From Beijerinckiaceae bacterium (GTDB lineage Bacteria > Pseudomonadota > Alphaproteobacteria > Rhizobiales > Beijerinckiaceae): a DNA stretch of 40,650 nt. The stretch is taken from positions 1 to 40,650 of the forward strand of contig CANJNI010000040.1 of assembly GCA_947475995.1 (NCBI GenBank), written 5' to 3'. Below are positions 1 to 7,839 of this stretch, one piece after another. The number at the start of each line of letters is the position of its first letter. Within the stretch, counting starts at the first letter, position 1. The position numbers were made by a program, and so were the translations under genes. Below the pieces are notes generated by a model that worked only from the letters and a program-made list of their open reading frames with translations, searched no databases and was not told where the DNA came from.

Positions 1-224
1 ACGGCGTCATATTCGTAGAGACCCTGCTGGGCCTTGGTGGTGGACTTGATGTGCCAGGTCAGCAGCGGCGCGCCGAGCGCCTTGGCGATTTCTTCGGCCA
101 GCACGGTCTTGCCGGTGCCGGGTTCGCCCTTCACCAGAAGCGGACGCTCCAGCACGATGGCGGCGTTGACGGCGATCTTGAGGTCGTCGGTCGCGATGTA
201 ATCGGCTGTTCCGGTAAAACGCAT
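1..224 (-). CDS. MoxR-family AAA+ ATPase, 5' part only
   Basis: The N-terminal 74 residues of a MoxR-type AAA+ ATPase; the gene runs off the left edge. The translation begins MRFTGTADYIATDDL and carries a Walker A motif GEPGTGKT around residues 34-41, followed by KSTTKAQQGLYEYDAV, which is typical of the MoxR subgroup normally paired with a CoxE-like von Willebrand protein. MoxR ATPases act as chaperones that mature or insert cofactors into partner complexes; the partner should lie beyond the window. The start is the ATG at 222-224. An SD-like AGGGA sits six bases upstream, inside one arm of a long palindrome (226-252). The gene follows the glsB-like gene on the same strand. Family is secure; the exact partner is unknown. 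Confidence 0.85.
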   Translation of the reverse strand, partial: MRFTGTADYIATDDLKIAVNAAIVLERPLLVKGEPGTGKTVLAEEIAKALGAPLLTWHIKSTTKAQQGLYEYDA

Positions 225-225
225 G

Positions 226-252
226 TTCGGTCCCTGATGATCAGGGACCGAA
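226..252 (-). promoter_or_regulatory. 13-1-13 palindrome covering the RBS of the MoxR gene
   Basis: The arms TTCGGTCCCTGAT and ATCAGGGACCGAA are perfect reverse complements separated by one G. The element ends two bases before the ATG of the MoxR-family gene, and the AGGGA most likely to serve as its Shine-Dalgarno lies in the arm nearest the start. In RNA it could fold into a stem of about 12 bp with a three-base loop that hides the ribosome-binding site; in DNA it could be an operator. No T-run follows, so a plain terminator is less likely. Confidence 0.6.
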
Positions 253-298
253 ACTAGAGTCTTGATGGCGGGCGCACAAGCGCAGCCCGCGCGGAACG

Positions 299-553
299 TC
301 AGGCGCGGCGGACCAGCCGCACAATCAACAGCAGAACGATGGCCCCGATGGTGGCCGAGATGATCGCCGCCACGATGCCGCCGCCGACGCTGAAGCCCAT
401 CCGGGGGAACAGAAACCCCGCGATGAACGCGCCCACGATGCCGACCAGAATGTCGCCGAGCAGGCCGAAGCCGCCGCCGCGCACGATGAGGCCTGCCAGC
501 CAGCCGGCGACCGCGCCGATGAAAAGAAAGATGAGAAGCGATTCAGCGCCCAT
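299..553 (-). CDS. GlsB/YeaQ/YmgE-family small membrane protein
   Basis: An 84-residue inner-membrane protein of the transglycosylase-associated (GlsB/YeaQ/YmgE) family. It has three hydrophobic segments: residues about 5-25, 30-52 and 58-78. Glycine-rich turns, including LAGLIVRGGGFGLLGDI and GIVGAFIAGFLFPRMG, are diagnostic of the family. A short basic tail (RLVRRA) ends the protein. Members are widespread small stress-associated proteins of unclear mechanism. The ATG at 551-553 was chosen because GGGGAT lies just upstream. An extension to 580 would need a non-ATG start and adds a non-hydrophobic leader. It lies between the cytochrome c and MoxR genes on the same strand. Confidence 0.85.
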   Translation of the reverse strand: MGAESLLIFLFIGAVAGWLAGLIVRGGGFGLLGDILVGIVGAFIAGFLFPRMGFSVGGGIVAAIISATIGAIVLLLIVRLVRRA

Positions 554-638
554 TTTTATCCCCGTAATGCCCGACTGCACAGGTTGCAGACGCGGGCTTA
601 ACGGTCGGACGAGCGAAACTGTTCCAGATGCAGGCGGG

Positions 639-962
639 CTATTTCCGCCCCAGCGAGCGAATGAAGCTCAGCAGGTCCGAAATATCGCGCGGCTCGAAGG
701 CGAATTCGGGCATTTCCGAATGGCCGACCACGATGCCTTCGGCGAGCGCCTCCTCCAGCTGATCCACCGAATATTTCGACAGGAGTGTGCGGAACGGCGG
801 GGCGAGCGCGTTGGGGCTTTTTCCCGTTCGGGTCATGTCGTGACAGCGCCCGCAATTCTCCTTCGCGATGGCTCCGCCACGCGCGACAGGTCCCCTGGTC
901 TGGGCGACAGCCGGGAAAGCGAGAACAAGCGCCAGACAGGCGGCGGCGATTCGAGTCTTCAT
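639..962 (-). CDS. Small periplasmic monoheme cytochrome c
   Basis: A 107-residue class I c-type cytochrome. Residues 1-21 form a signal peptide (MKTRIAAACLALVLAFPAVA), so the mature protein is a soluble periplasmic electron carrier of about 85 residues. The single heme site is CGRCH, and GHSEMPEF supplies the likely axial methionine. The C-terminal helix DISDLLSFIRSLGRK is usual for the fold. It is the third gene of a minus-strand set after the DUF1194 and gamma-glutamyltransferase genes; 44 bases separate it from the latter. The ATG at 960-962 is chosen because the signal peptide begins there, although no strong SD is visible. A TTG at 1008-1010 would overlap the upstream gene. Its redox partner is not evident. 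Confidence 0.85.
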   Translation of the reverse strand: MKTRIAAACLALVLAFPAVAQTRGPVARGGAIAKENCGRCHDMTRTGKSPNALAPPFRTLLSKYSVDQLEEALAEGIVVGHSEMPEFAFEPRDISDLLSFIRSLGRK

Positions 963-1006
963 GCAGGCAGGATGAAGCAGTCTGCCCGTTTCGCCAATGA
1001 CATGCG

Positions 1007-2746
1007 TCAATAGCCGGACGCGCCTGTGCCGCGCTGCCGGGTGTCGGCCGCGCCCATCAGGACTCCGCCGGACCGGTGGATTGTCTGCGTGGAGCCCATG
1101 CTGGTTCCGACGTTGATCCGGTGCCCCTTGCCCTGCAGCAGGCGGATCGTATCGACCGAGATGCCGCGCTCGACGCGCAATTCGTCAGGCGTCCATTGAT
1201 GATGGACGCGCGGCGCCTCCATGGCCTCGGCGACATTCATGCCGTGCTCGACGATGTTGAGGATCATCTGCGCTACCGTGGTGATGATGCGCGAACCTCC
1301 CGGCGAGCCGGTGACGATTTCCAGCTCGCCGTCGCGAAACACCATGGTGGGGCTCATGGAAGACAGCGGGCGCTTGCGCGGGCCGGGCGCATTGGCGGCG
1401 CCGCCCACGAGGCCGAAGGCGTTGGGAGCATTCGGCTTAGCGGCGAAATCGTCCAGTTCGTTGTTGAGCAGCACGCCGGTGCCGTCGGCCACCAGCCCGA
1501 CTCCGAACAGGAAGTTGAGCGTGTAGGTGTTCGACACGGCATTCCCGTCCCGGTCGACGACGGAGAAATGCGTGGTCTGGTCGCTCTCGTAAGGGGCGAG
1601 CTGGCCGGGGCGAATTTCGTTAGCCGGACGGATTCTGTCCTGCGAGATCTTTTCGCGCAGGGCGGCTGCATATTTCTTCGATGTCAGCGCCCCCACGGGA
1701 ACCTTCACGAAATCCGGGTCGCCCAGATATTCGGAACGGTCCGCATAGGCTGGCTTCATGGCTTCCGCCATCAGGTGCAGCGTCTGCGCCGAATTGTGCC
1801 CGTATTCGGCCAGCGGCCAGCCTTCGAGAATGTTGAGAATTTCGATGATGTGGACGCCGCCCGACGAGGGGGGCGGCATGGAGAGAATTTCGCGGTTGCG
1901 GAATGTGCCGCGCACCGGCTCGCGTTCAATGGCCCGATAGGACTTCATGTCATCGAGCGTCATGCGCCCGCCCGCAGCCTGCACGGAGGCGACGATCTTG
2001 CGGGCGATCTCGCCTTCATAGAAGGCTTTCGGACCCTCGCGGCCGATCGCCTCGAGAGTGTCGGCAAGGTCCTTCTGGATCAGGCGAGAACCTCTTTCGG
2101 GGACTTTGCCGTCCGGCTGGAGGAAAATCGCGCGGCTCGACGGGAAGCGGTTGAGGCGTCGGGCGGAGCGATTGATGGAATCGTAGAGGCCGTCTGCGAC
2201 CGGCAGGCCCTCACGGGCGAATCTGGCAGCCGGCGCGGCGAGATCGGCCAGCGTGTAGCGCCCCGATCCGTATTTCTCCAGGGCCAGAGCGAGGCCCGCG
2301 ACCGTTCCGGGCACGCCGACGCCGAGGCCGGAATCCTGCGATTTCGCCGGGACGAATTCGCCTTTCTCGTCAAGGAAGACATCGACCGGCGTGTCTGCAG
2401 GCGCGAGCTCGCGGTAATCGATGGCGACGGTTTTCTTTTCCTTCGCCAGATGCACCAGCATGAAGCCGCCGCCGCCCAGATTTCCGGCCTCCGGTAACGT
2501 CACCGCCAGCGTGAGGGCGAGCGCGACCCCGGCGTCGACAGCATTGCCGCCGAGGCGCAGCACATCCACCGCGACCTGCGAGGCGCGCGCTTCCTGACTG
2601 ACCGCCATGCCGTTCTGCGCCACGACGGGCAGAATGCGCGCCTGATCGGTCGGGATGGGGACGGCCTGGGCGAATGCCTGCGGGACCGGGCACAAGAAAA
2701 GGGCGGCGCTGAACGCCGCCGCCGATGCACGACTCGAAAAGATCAT
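1007..2746 (-). CDS. ggt: Gamma-glutamyltransferase (glutathione hydrolase)
   Basis: A 579-residue periplasmic gamma-glutamyltransferase, which cleaves or transfers the gamma-glutamyl group of glutathione and related compounds. A signal peptide covers about residues 1-27 (ends PQAFAQ). The proenzyme is expected to self-cleave before the catalytic threonine in DQTTHFSVVD, at residue 391 with the chosen start, giving large and small subunits. The oxyanion-hole motif GSPGGSR follows, and PLSSMSPTMVF is the usual small-subunit segment. The start is the ATG at 2744-2746, 17 bases after the DUF1194 stop; a GTG further upstream would precede the signal peptide and overlap that gene. Length and motifs are those of an active enzyme. 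Co-transcription with DUF1194 and cytochrome c genes is likely but their link is unknown. Confidence 0.95.
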   Translation of the reverse strand: MIFSSRASAAAFSAALFLCPVPQAFAQAVPIPTDQARILPVVAQNGMAVSQEARASQVAVDVLRLGGNAVDAGVALALTLAVTLPEAGNLGGGGFMLVHLAKEKKTVAIDYRELAPADTPVDVFLDEKGEFVPAKSQDSGLGVGVPGTVAGLALALEKYGSGRYTLADLAAPAARFAREGLPVADGLYDSINRSARRLNRFPSSRAIFLQPDGKVPERGSRLIQKDLADTLEAIGREGPKAFYEGEIARKIVASVQAAGGRMTLDDMKSYRAIEREPVRGTFRNREILSMPPPSSGGVHIIEILNILEGWPLAEYGHNSAQTLHLMAEAMKPAYADRSEYLGDPDFVKVPVGALTSKKYAAALREKISQDRIRPANEIRPGQLAPYESDQTTHFSVVDRDGNAVSNTYTLNFLFGVGLVADGTGVLLNNELDDFAAKPNAPNAFGLVGGAANAPGPRKRPLSSMSPTMVFRDGELEIVTGSPGGSRIITTVAQMILNIVEHGMNVAEAMEAPRVHHQWTPDELRVERGISVDTIRLLQGKGHRINVGTSMGSTQTIHRSGGVLMGAADTRQRGTGASGY

Positions 2747-2763
2747 GGCGGAAACGTTTGTCC

Positions 2764-3606
2764 TCAATTGCCCCAACGGCGGTTCCACATGGCTTCGCCG
2801 ATCATGCAGTTGACGCGCGGCTCGCGCTCCTGCGCCGGCGCCACATTGAAGTTGATCGGCGGAATGGAAGGCGCGGCGATTTCCTGAATAAGCTTGGTGC
2901 GCGTGGCGTCCGTGAATCCCTTGCGGTCGCGGATCGCAACCATGAAGGCCCCTTCGCCGCCGATCACGCAGTCCTGATAATAGAGATCGAGGTTGGGAAT
3001 GTCCGCGTAATTCCAGCTCGGACGAATGCCCACCAGCGGAAGTCCGTTGATGGTGATGCCCTTCTTGACGGCCTCGTCGCGCGCCATCTGGACCGGGCGT
3101 CCGTCATTGTTGGCGCCGTCGCCCGAGACGTCGATCACTTGCCGCAGCCCGTTGAAGCCATTGTTGGCGAAAAGGCGCGCGGATGCGTCGATGGCCCCCG
3201 AAATGGAGGTGCGCTGCGCGCGCCGGAAAGGCGCGCCCATCAGCTTGTCGGCGAATTCGACGGCAGACTCGGGGCCGTCGATCACCGTCCAGGGCATCAG
3301 CAGATCGACGTCCCGATAGGAGGCCCATTGCAGATAGGAAATGGCGATCTTGCCGTGGACGCCGGATTTGAGCGCCGTGATGAAGGCTTCGGATGTCAGG
3401 GCGTCCGCGTATCCGCGGCGCTGGAGCACCTGCTCTTCGTGATCCATCGAGAAGGAGACATCGACGGCGAAGACAATTTCGGCATCGACCTGCACCGGGC
3501 CGTCCTTGGCCTGGGCCGCAGGCGCACCAAAAAACCACATGGCGAGCGCCGACGCGCTTGCGAGGGTTGAAAGGCGTCCTTTGGACAGCATTTTTCCTTC
3601 GGCCAT
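2764..3606 (-). CDS. DUF1194 (von Willebrand factor A-like) exported protein
   Basis: A 280-residue protein of the DUF1194 family, a von Willebrand factor A-like fold of unknown function. A signal sequence occupies about residues 1-33 (hydrophobic ALAMWFFGAPAAQA), so the protein is periplasmic or anchored. The MIDAS-type metal site begins with DVSFSM in EIVFAVDVSFSMDHEEQ, and DVSGDGANNDGR follows mid-domain, as is typical of DUF1194. The ATG at 3604-3606 has GGAG upstream at good spacing; an internal ATG 15 bases later is possible. It heads the minus-strand set DUF1194-ggt-cytochrome c and diverges from the nucleoside operon. Its ligand is unknown. Confidence 0.85.
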   Translation of the reverse strand: MAEGKMLSKGRLSTLASASALAMWFFGAPAAQAKDGPVQVDAEIVFAVDVSFSMDHEEQVLQRRGYADALTSEAFITALKSGVHGKIAISYLQWASYRDVDLLMPWTVIDGPESAVEFADKLMGAPFRRAQRTSISGAIDASARLFANNGFNGLRQVIDVSGDGANNDGRPVQMARDEAVKKGITINGLPLVGIRPSWNYADIPNLDLYYQDCVIGGEGAFMVAIRDRKGFTDATRTKLIQEIAAPSIPPINFNVAPAQEREPRVNCMIGEAMWNRRWGN

Positions 3607-3709
3607 GAGCTTCTCCCAAGCTGGCGCAAAATGATTGTGGCACGGCTTTGGATTCTGGCAAACAGTTCTTGGCCCGAAGCCCGGCTTCGTGCGATCTTTC
3701 CCATTGGAA

Positions 3710-3725
3710 TTCACGCATCCGTGAA
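3710..3725. promoter_or_regulatory. Perfect 6-4-6 inverted repeat upstream of nucleoside operon
   Basis: TTCACG and CGTGAA flank CATC, forming a perfect interrupted palindrome 27 bases upstream of the bmpA-like start and just before its GGAGGG Shine-Dalgarno. A second perfect inverted repeat, CGAAGC-CCG-GCTTCG, lies at 3675-3689 in the same divergent spacer. The placement fits a repressor operator for the nucleoside operon. No regulator gene lies nearby and the protein that would bind is unknown. Confidence 0.45.
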
Positions 3726-3752
3726 GGCGCGGGCGTGCTTTGGAGGGCGAAC

Positions 3753-4751
3753 ATGAATCAGTTTTTGAAAGGTTTGGCCTTTGCGGCCGGTACGTTCGCG
3801 ATGGCCGGCGCAGCCCAGGCGCAGGTGAAGCCTGCGATCGTTTATGATCTGGGCGGAAAGTTCGACAAGAGCTTCAACGAGGCGGCCTATGCGGGCGCCG
3901 AAAAATTCGCCAAGGAATCGGGCGTCGCCTACCGCGATTTTGAAATCCAGAACGACGCCCAGCGCGAGCAGGGTTTGCGGCGGTTCGCGCGCGACGGTTT
4001 CTCGCCCATCGTGGCGGTGGGCTTCTCGCAGGCCAGCGCGGTCGAAAAGGTCGCAGCGGAATTTCCGAACACGCAGTTCACCATCATCGACATGGTGGTC
4101 GAAAAGCCGAACGTGCAGTCCATCGTGTTCCGCGAGCATGAAGGCTCGTTCATCGTCGGCCTGATGGCCGCCAAGGCGTCGAAGACCGGCAAGGTCGGTT
4201 TCGTGGGCGGCATGGATATTCCGCTCATCCGGCGTTTTGCTTGCGGTTACGTGCAGGGCGTCAAATTCGCCAACAAGGGCGCAGACGTCTTCCAGAACAT
4301 GACCGGCACGACCGGCGCGGCCTGGAACGATCCGGTGAAGGGCGGCGAACTGGCGCGTTCGCAGATCGAGCGCGGCGCGGATGTCGTCTATCATGCGGCA
4401 GGCGGCACGGGCCTCGGCGTGCTGCGCGCGGCGGCTGACGCCGGCAAGCTCGGCATCGGCGTCGACTCGAACCAGAACGGCCTGTTCCCCGGCAAGGTGC
4501 TGACCTCGATGCTGAAGCGCGTCGACGTGGCCACCTACAAGTCTTTCGCGGACGCCAAGGCCAATTCATGGAAGGGCGGCGTGCAGGTGCTCGGCCTCAA
4601 GGAAGAGGGCGTCGGCTACGCGCTCGATGACAACAACAAGGCGCTCGTCAGCGCCGACATGAAGGCGGCCGCCGATCAGGCCGCAGCGGACATCATCGCC
4701 GGCAAGATCAGCGTGCACGACTACATGTCGGACTCGAAGTGCCCGATGTAA
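3753..4751 (+). CDS. BMP-family nucleoside ABC transporter substrate-binding protein
   Basis: A 332-residue periplasmic binding protein of the BMP/Med/PnrA family, whose members bind purine and pyrimidine nucleosides. A signal peptide spans about residues 1-22 (ends AGAAQAQ), and the mature protein opens with KPAIVYDLGGKFDKSFNEAAY, the characteristic BMP start. VGGMDIPLIRRF and IGVDSNQNGLFPG are family ligand-pocket regions. There is no lipobox, so it is a free periplasmic protein rather than a lipoprotein. The ATG at 3753 has an excellent GGAGGG. It is first in an operon with matching ATPase and permeases and downstream nucleoside-degrading enzymes, so the nucleoside assignment is well supported by context. 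Confidence 0.93.
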   Translation: MNQFLKGLAFAAGTFAMAGAAQAQVKPAIVYDLGGKFDKSFNEAAYAGAEKFAKESGVAYRDFEIQNDAQREQGLRRFARDGFSPIVAVGFSQASAVEKVAAEFPNTQFTIIDMVVEKPNVQSIVFREHEGSFIVGLMAAKASKTGKVGFVGGMDIPLIRRFACGYVQGVKFANKGADVFQNMTGTTGAAWNDPVKGGELARSQIERGADVVYHAAGGTGLGVLRAAADAGKLGIGVDSNQNGLFPGKVLTSMLKRVDVATYKSFADAKANSWKGGVQVLGLKEEGVGYALDDNNKALVSADMKAAADQAAADIIAGKISVHDYMSDSKCPM

Positions 4752-4766
4752 TTGTCGCGTGAGGAC

Positions 4767-6293
4767 ATGAGCGTGGCGTTCGCGATCGAGTTGATCGACA
4801 TCCACAAGAGGTTCGGCACGGTTTACGCCAATCGCGGCGTGAACCTGCAGATCCGCAAGGGTTCGATCCACGGCATCGTCGGCGAAAACGGCGCCGGCAA
4901 GTCCACGCTTATGTCGATTCTCTACGGCTATTACGCAGCGACCTCCGGAACCATCATGGTCGACGGGCGCGAGGCCCACATGCGGTCCTCACGCGACGCC
5001 ATCGCGCTCGGCATCGGGATGGTGCATCAGCATTTCATGCTGGTGGAAAGTCTGACGGTTCTGGAAAACATCCTGCTGGGTTCCGAAGGAGGCTTCTGGC
5101 TCAAGGGCGGGATGGAAAAGCTCCGCGCCAGGCTCGCCGATCTCGGCAAGACATACGGACTTGAGGTCGATCCCGACGCCTGCGTGGCCGATATCGGGGT
5201 CGGCCAGCGCCAGCGCGTCGAGATTCTGAAAGCGCTGGTGCGCGGCGCGAAAGTGCTCATTCTCGATGAACCGACTGCTGTGCTGACGCCCACCGAAGCC
5301 GACAGTCTCTTCGACATGCTGCGGGTGTTGCGGGACGAGGGCAAGACCATCGTGCTCATCACCCACAAGCTGCGCGAGATCATGCATGCAACCGATCATG
5401 TGTCGGTGATGCGGCGCGGCGAGATGGTGGCGCATTTCGAAACCGCAAGCACCAGCGTGGAGCAGCTTGCCGACGCCATGGTGGGGCGCAAGGTCTCGCT
5501 CACGGTGGCGCGCGCTCCCGCGCACGAAGGCCGCGTTCTGCTTGAAGCGCATGATCTGGTGGTGCGCGACGCGCTGGGCGTGGCGAGAGTCGACCATGTG
5601 TCGCTGACAGTGCGGGCCGGCGAGATCGTCGGCATCGCCGGGGTTGCGGGCAATGGACAGTCGCAATTGCTCGAAGCGATTGCCGGAATGCAACGACTCG
5701 CGTCCGGGAGGATTGTCCTCGACGGCCAAGAGATCGACACCGAAACATCGAACCCGCGCAAGATGCGGGAGTTGGGACTGATGCATGTGCCGGAGGACCG
5801 GCACCGGCACGGGCTGGTGATGAGTTTCGAGGCGTGCGAAAGCGGCATTCTGGGCTTCCAGCACGATGAGGAATACGGACGCACGCTGCTCGACCGCGCG
5901 GCGGTGGAGAGCGGACTGGCGCGCGACATGGAGACGTATGACATTCGTCCGCGCGATCCGCGTCTGACCACGCATTCATTCTCTGGCGGCAACCAGCAGA
6001 AGATCGTGCTGGCGCGCGAGATCGAGCGCGGACCCAAGGTGTTGCTCGTCGGACAGCCGACGCGCGGCGTCGACATCGGCGCCATCGAATTCATTCACAA
6101 GCGCATCATGGCCCTGAGAGACGCCGGCAAGGCGATCCTGCTCGTGTCGGTGGAACTGGACGAGATCATGGCCCTGTCGGACCGCATTCTGGTGATGTGC
6201 GACGGACGCATCACGGGCGAGCGAAGGCCCGACCAGACCAATTCCCGCGATCTCGGCCTGCTGATGGCGGGCATTAGCGACAAGGCCGCCTGA
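4767..6293 (+). CDS. Nucleoside ABC transporter, double ATP-binding protein
   Basis: A 508-residue protein with two tandem ATP-binding domains, which powers the nucleoside importer. The first domain has Walker A GENGAGKST, the variant signature GVGQRQRVEILKAL and Walker B VLILDEPTAVL. The second has GVAGNGQSQLL in place of a canonical Walker A and the signature FSGGNQQKIVLARE; this degeneracy is normal for sugar and nucleoside double ATPases (RbsA-like). Start choice is ambiguous: ATG 4767 is used here, but GAGGA at 4761-4765 is better spaced for the in-frame GTG at 4773, and a TTG lies at 4752. The stop overlaps the next start (TGATG). Confidence 0.93.
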   Translation: MSVAFAIELIDIHKRFGTVYANRGVNLQIRKGSIHGIVGENGAGKSTLMSILYGYYAATSGTIMVDGREAHMRSSRDAIALGIGMVHQHFMLVESLTVLENILLGSEGGFWLKGGMEKLRARLADLGKTYGLEVDPDACVADIGVGQRQRVEILKALVRGAKVLILDEPTAVLTPTEADSLFDMLRVLRDEGKTIVLITHKLREIMHATDHVSVMRRGEMVAHFETASTSVEQLADAMVGRKVSLTVARAPAHEGRVLLEAHDLVVRDALGVARVDHVSLTVRAGEIVGIAGVAGNGQSQLLEAIAGMQRLASGRIVLDGQEIDTETSNPRKMRELGLMHVPEDRHRHGLVMSFEACESGILGFQHDEEYGRTLLDRAAVESGLARDMETYDIRPRDPRLTTHSFSGGNQQKIVLAREIERGPKVLLVGQPTRGVDIGAIEFIHKRIMALRDAGKAILLVSVELDEIMALSDRILVMCDGRITGERRPDQTNSRDLGLLMAGISDKAA

Positions 6294-6727
6294 TGCAACC
6301 GCGACTGTCGCTCATCACGCTCGGGGTTTCGGACCTTGCGCGCTCACGCGCCTTCTACGAGAAGCTCGGCTTCGTAGCCTCTTCGGCCAGTCAGGGCGAC
6401 ATCGTTTTCTTCCAGATGAACGGCATGGGGCTGGCGTTGTTTCCGCGCGCATTGCTGGCGGAAGATTCGTGCGTGGCCGATTCAAGGCCCGGCTTTTCCG
6501 GAATAACGCTCGGACATAATCTGCGCACGGAAGCCGAGGTGGATGCGCTTCATGCAGAGATGCTGGCGGCGGGAGCATCGTCGTTGAAGCCGCCGCAGAA
6601 GGCTTTCTGGGGCGGCTATACCTGCTGCGTAGCCGATCCCGACGGACATATCTGGGAGATCGCCCATAATCCGTTCTTTCCGCTCGACGAAGCGGGCAAC
6701 CTGCATCTGCCGGGCGCGGGCGCATGA
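6293..6727 (+). CDS. VOC-family (glyoxalase/bleomycin-resistance fold) protein
   Basis: A 144-residue vicinal-oxygen-chelate protein with two beta-alpha-beta-beta-beta modules. RLSLITLGVSDLARSRAFYEKLGF opens the first, and VADPDGHIWEIAHNPFF closes the second with the usual metal-binding glutamate. The family includes glyoxalases, dioxygenases and drug-binding proteins, and sequence alone does not fix the reaction. Its position is odd: it sits between the ATPase and first permease genes of a nucleoside ABC transporter, sharing one base with the former and four with the latter, so it must be co-translated with the transporter. A role in handling a nucleoside or its breakdown product is an inference from position. 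Confidence 0.85.
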   Translation: MQPRLSLITLGVSDLARSRAFYEKLGFVASSASQGDIVFFQMNGMGLALFPRALLAEDSCVADSRPGFSGITLGHNLRTEAEVDALHAEMLAAGASSLKPPQKAFWGGYTCCVADPDGHIWEIAHNPFFPLDEAGNLHLPGAGA

Positions 6728-7836
6728 GCGGGAGACGGCTTCCGGCCTGGGCGGATCTGACGCTCGTTCCGCTCGCGAATGTGGCGGCGGCCTTTTTCGT
6801 CTCCGGCCTCGTGGTGCTTGCCATCGGGGAGAATCCGTTCACCGCGATGCGGCTTCTGGTGGCGGGAAGTCTGGGGACGCTCGAAGGCCTTTCGTTCACG
6901 CTCTATTACGCGACGAATTTCATCTTCACCGGACTGAGCGTGGCGCTCGCCTATCGGGCCGGGCTATTCAACATCGGCGCGGAGGGGCAGGCCTATCTGG
7001 CGGGGCTGGGGGCCGCGCTCGTGTGCCTGTCGTGGCCGGGCCTGCCAGCCGTCGTGATGCTGCCGCTGGCGGTGATCGCCGCAGGCGTGTTCGGAGCGCT
7101 CTGGGCGATGGCGCCGGGCTGGCTTCAGGCGCGGCGCGGCAGCCACATCGTCATCACCACGATCATGTTCAACTGGATCGCCACGAGCCTGATGGCATGG
7201 CTGCTGGTGAATGTGATGCGCGCGCCAACCTCGATGCAGCCGGAGACGCCGAGTTTTGCGGCTGCGGCGCAAATGCCGAAGTTCGACGCGCTGGCACGGT
7301 CCTTCGGCTTCACCGTTCCCTCCTCGCCGCTCAATATCAGCTTCCTTCTGGCGCTGATCGCGGCGGCCTTCGTATGGCTGCTGATCTGGCGCACGCGCCT
7401 CGGTTATGAAATCCGCACGCTGGGAGCCAACGCCAGCGCGGCCGAATATGCGGGCATCAACACGACCAGGGTCATCGTCATCACGATGGGGCTTTCGGGA
7501 ATGCTGGCAGGCGGGCTGGCGGTGAACGAGGTTCTGGGGGTCCAGAATCGCCTGTTGCTGGAATTCACCGCAGGTTACGGATTTGTCGGCATTGCGGTGG
7601 CGCTCATGGGCCGCGCACATCCGCTCGGCGTCGTGCTGGCGAGCCTTCTGTTCGGCATGCTCTATCAGGGCGGGGCGGAACTGGCCTTCGATCAGCCGCG
7701 CATCACGCGAGACATGATCGTGGTCATCCAGGGCCTCGTGGTTCTGTTCGCGGGCGCGCTGGAGGGAATGTTCCGCACGCCCATAGCGGGCGCGATCAAC
7801 CTGTTCCGGCGTCCCGCCGAAAATCCGAAAGCCTGA
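6724..7836 (+). CDS. Nucleoside ABC transporter permease 1
   Basis: A 370-residue inner-membrane permease of the RbsC/BmpC-like (branched-chain type) family, with about eight to ten hydrophobic segments. The segment YRAGLFNIGAEGQAYLAG is the conserved cytoplasmic loop motif of nucleoside permeases. The loop YEIRTLGANASAAEYAGI, near the middle, is the ATPase-contact region. It overlaps the VOC gene by ATGA and is followed three bases later by the second permease. Together with the latter it forms the heterodimeric channel of the transporter encoded by this operon. Confidence 0.93.
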   Translation: MSGRRLPAWADLTLVPLANVAAAFFVSGLVVLAIGENPFTAMRLLVAGSLGTLEGLSFTLYYATNFIFTGLSVALAYRAGLFNIGAEGQAYLAGLGAALVCLSWPGLPAVVMLPLAVIAAGVFGALWAMAPGWLQARRGSHIVITTIMFNWIATSLMAWLLVNVMRAPTSMQPETPSFAAAAQMPKFDALARSFGFTVPSSPLNISFLLALIAAAFVWLLIWRTRLGYEIRTLGANASAAEYAGINTTRVIVITMGLSGMLAGGLAVNEVLGVQNRLLLEFTAGYGFVGIAVALMGRAHPLGVVLASLLFGMLYQGGAELAFDQPRITRDMIVVIQGLVVLFAGALEGMFRTPIAGAINLFRRPAENPKA

Positions 7837-7839
7837 CGC

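Noticed and set aside
569-597. Stem-loop between cytochrome c and the glsB-like gene
   Set aside because: GCCCG/CGGGC and CTGCA/TGCAG pair, but no T-run follows on either strand, so a terminator call is not supported.
2725-3570. 281-codon plus-strand frame opposite the DUF1194 gene
   Set aside because: No domain or good SD; the minus-strand protein has a signal peptide and MIDAS motif.
5650-5700. Degenerate Walker A in the second half of the nucleoside transporter ATPase as a sign of inactivation
   Set aside because: GVAGNGQSQ in the second domain is normal for RbsA-like double ATPases.
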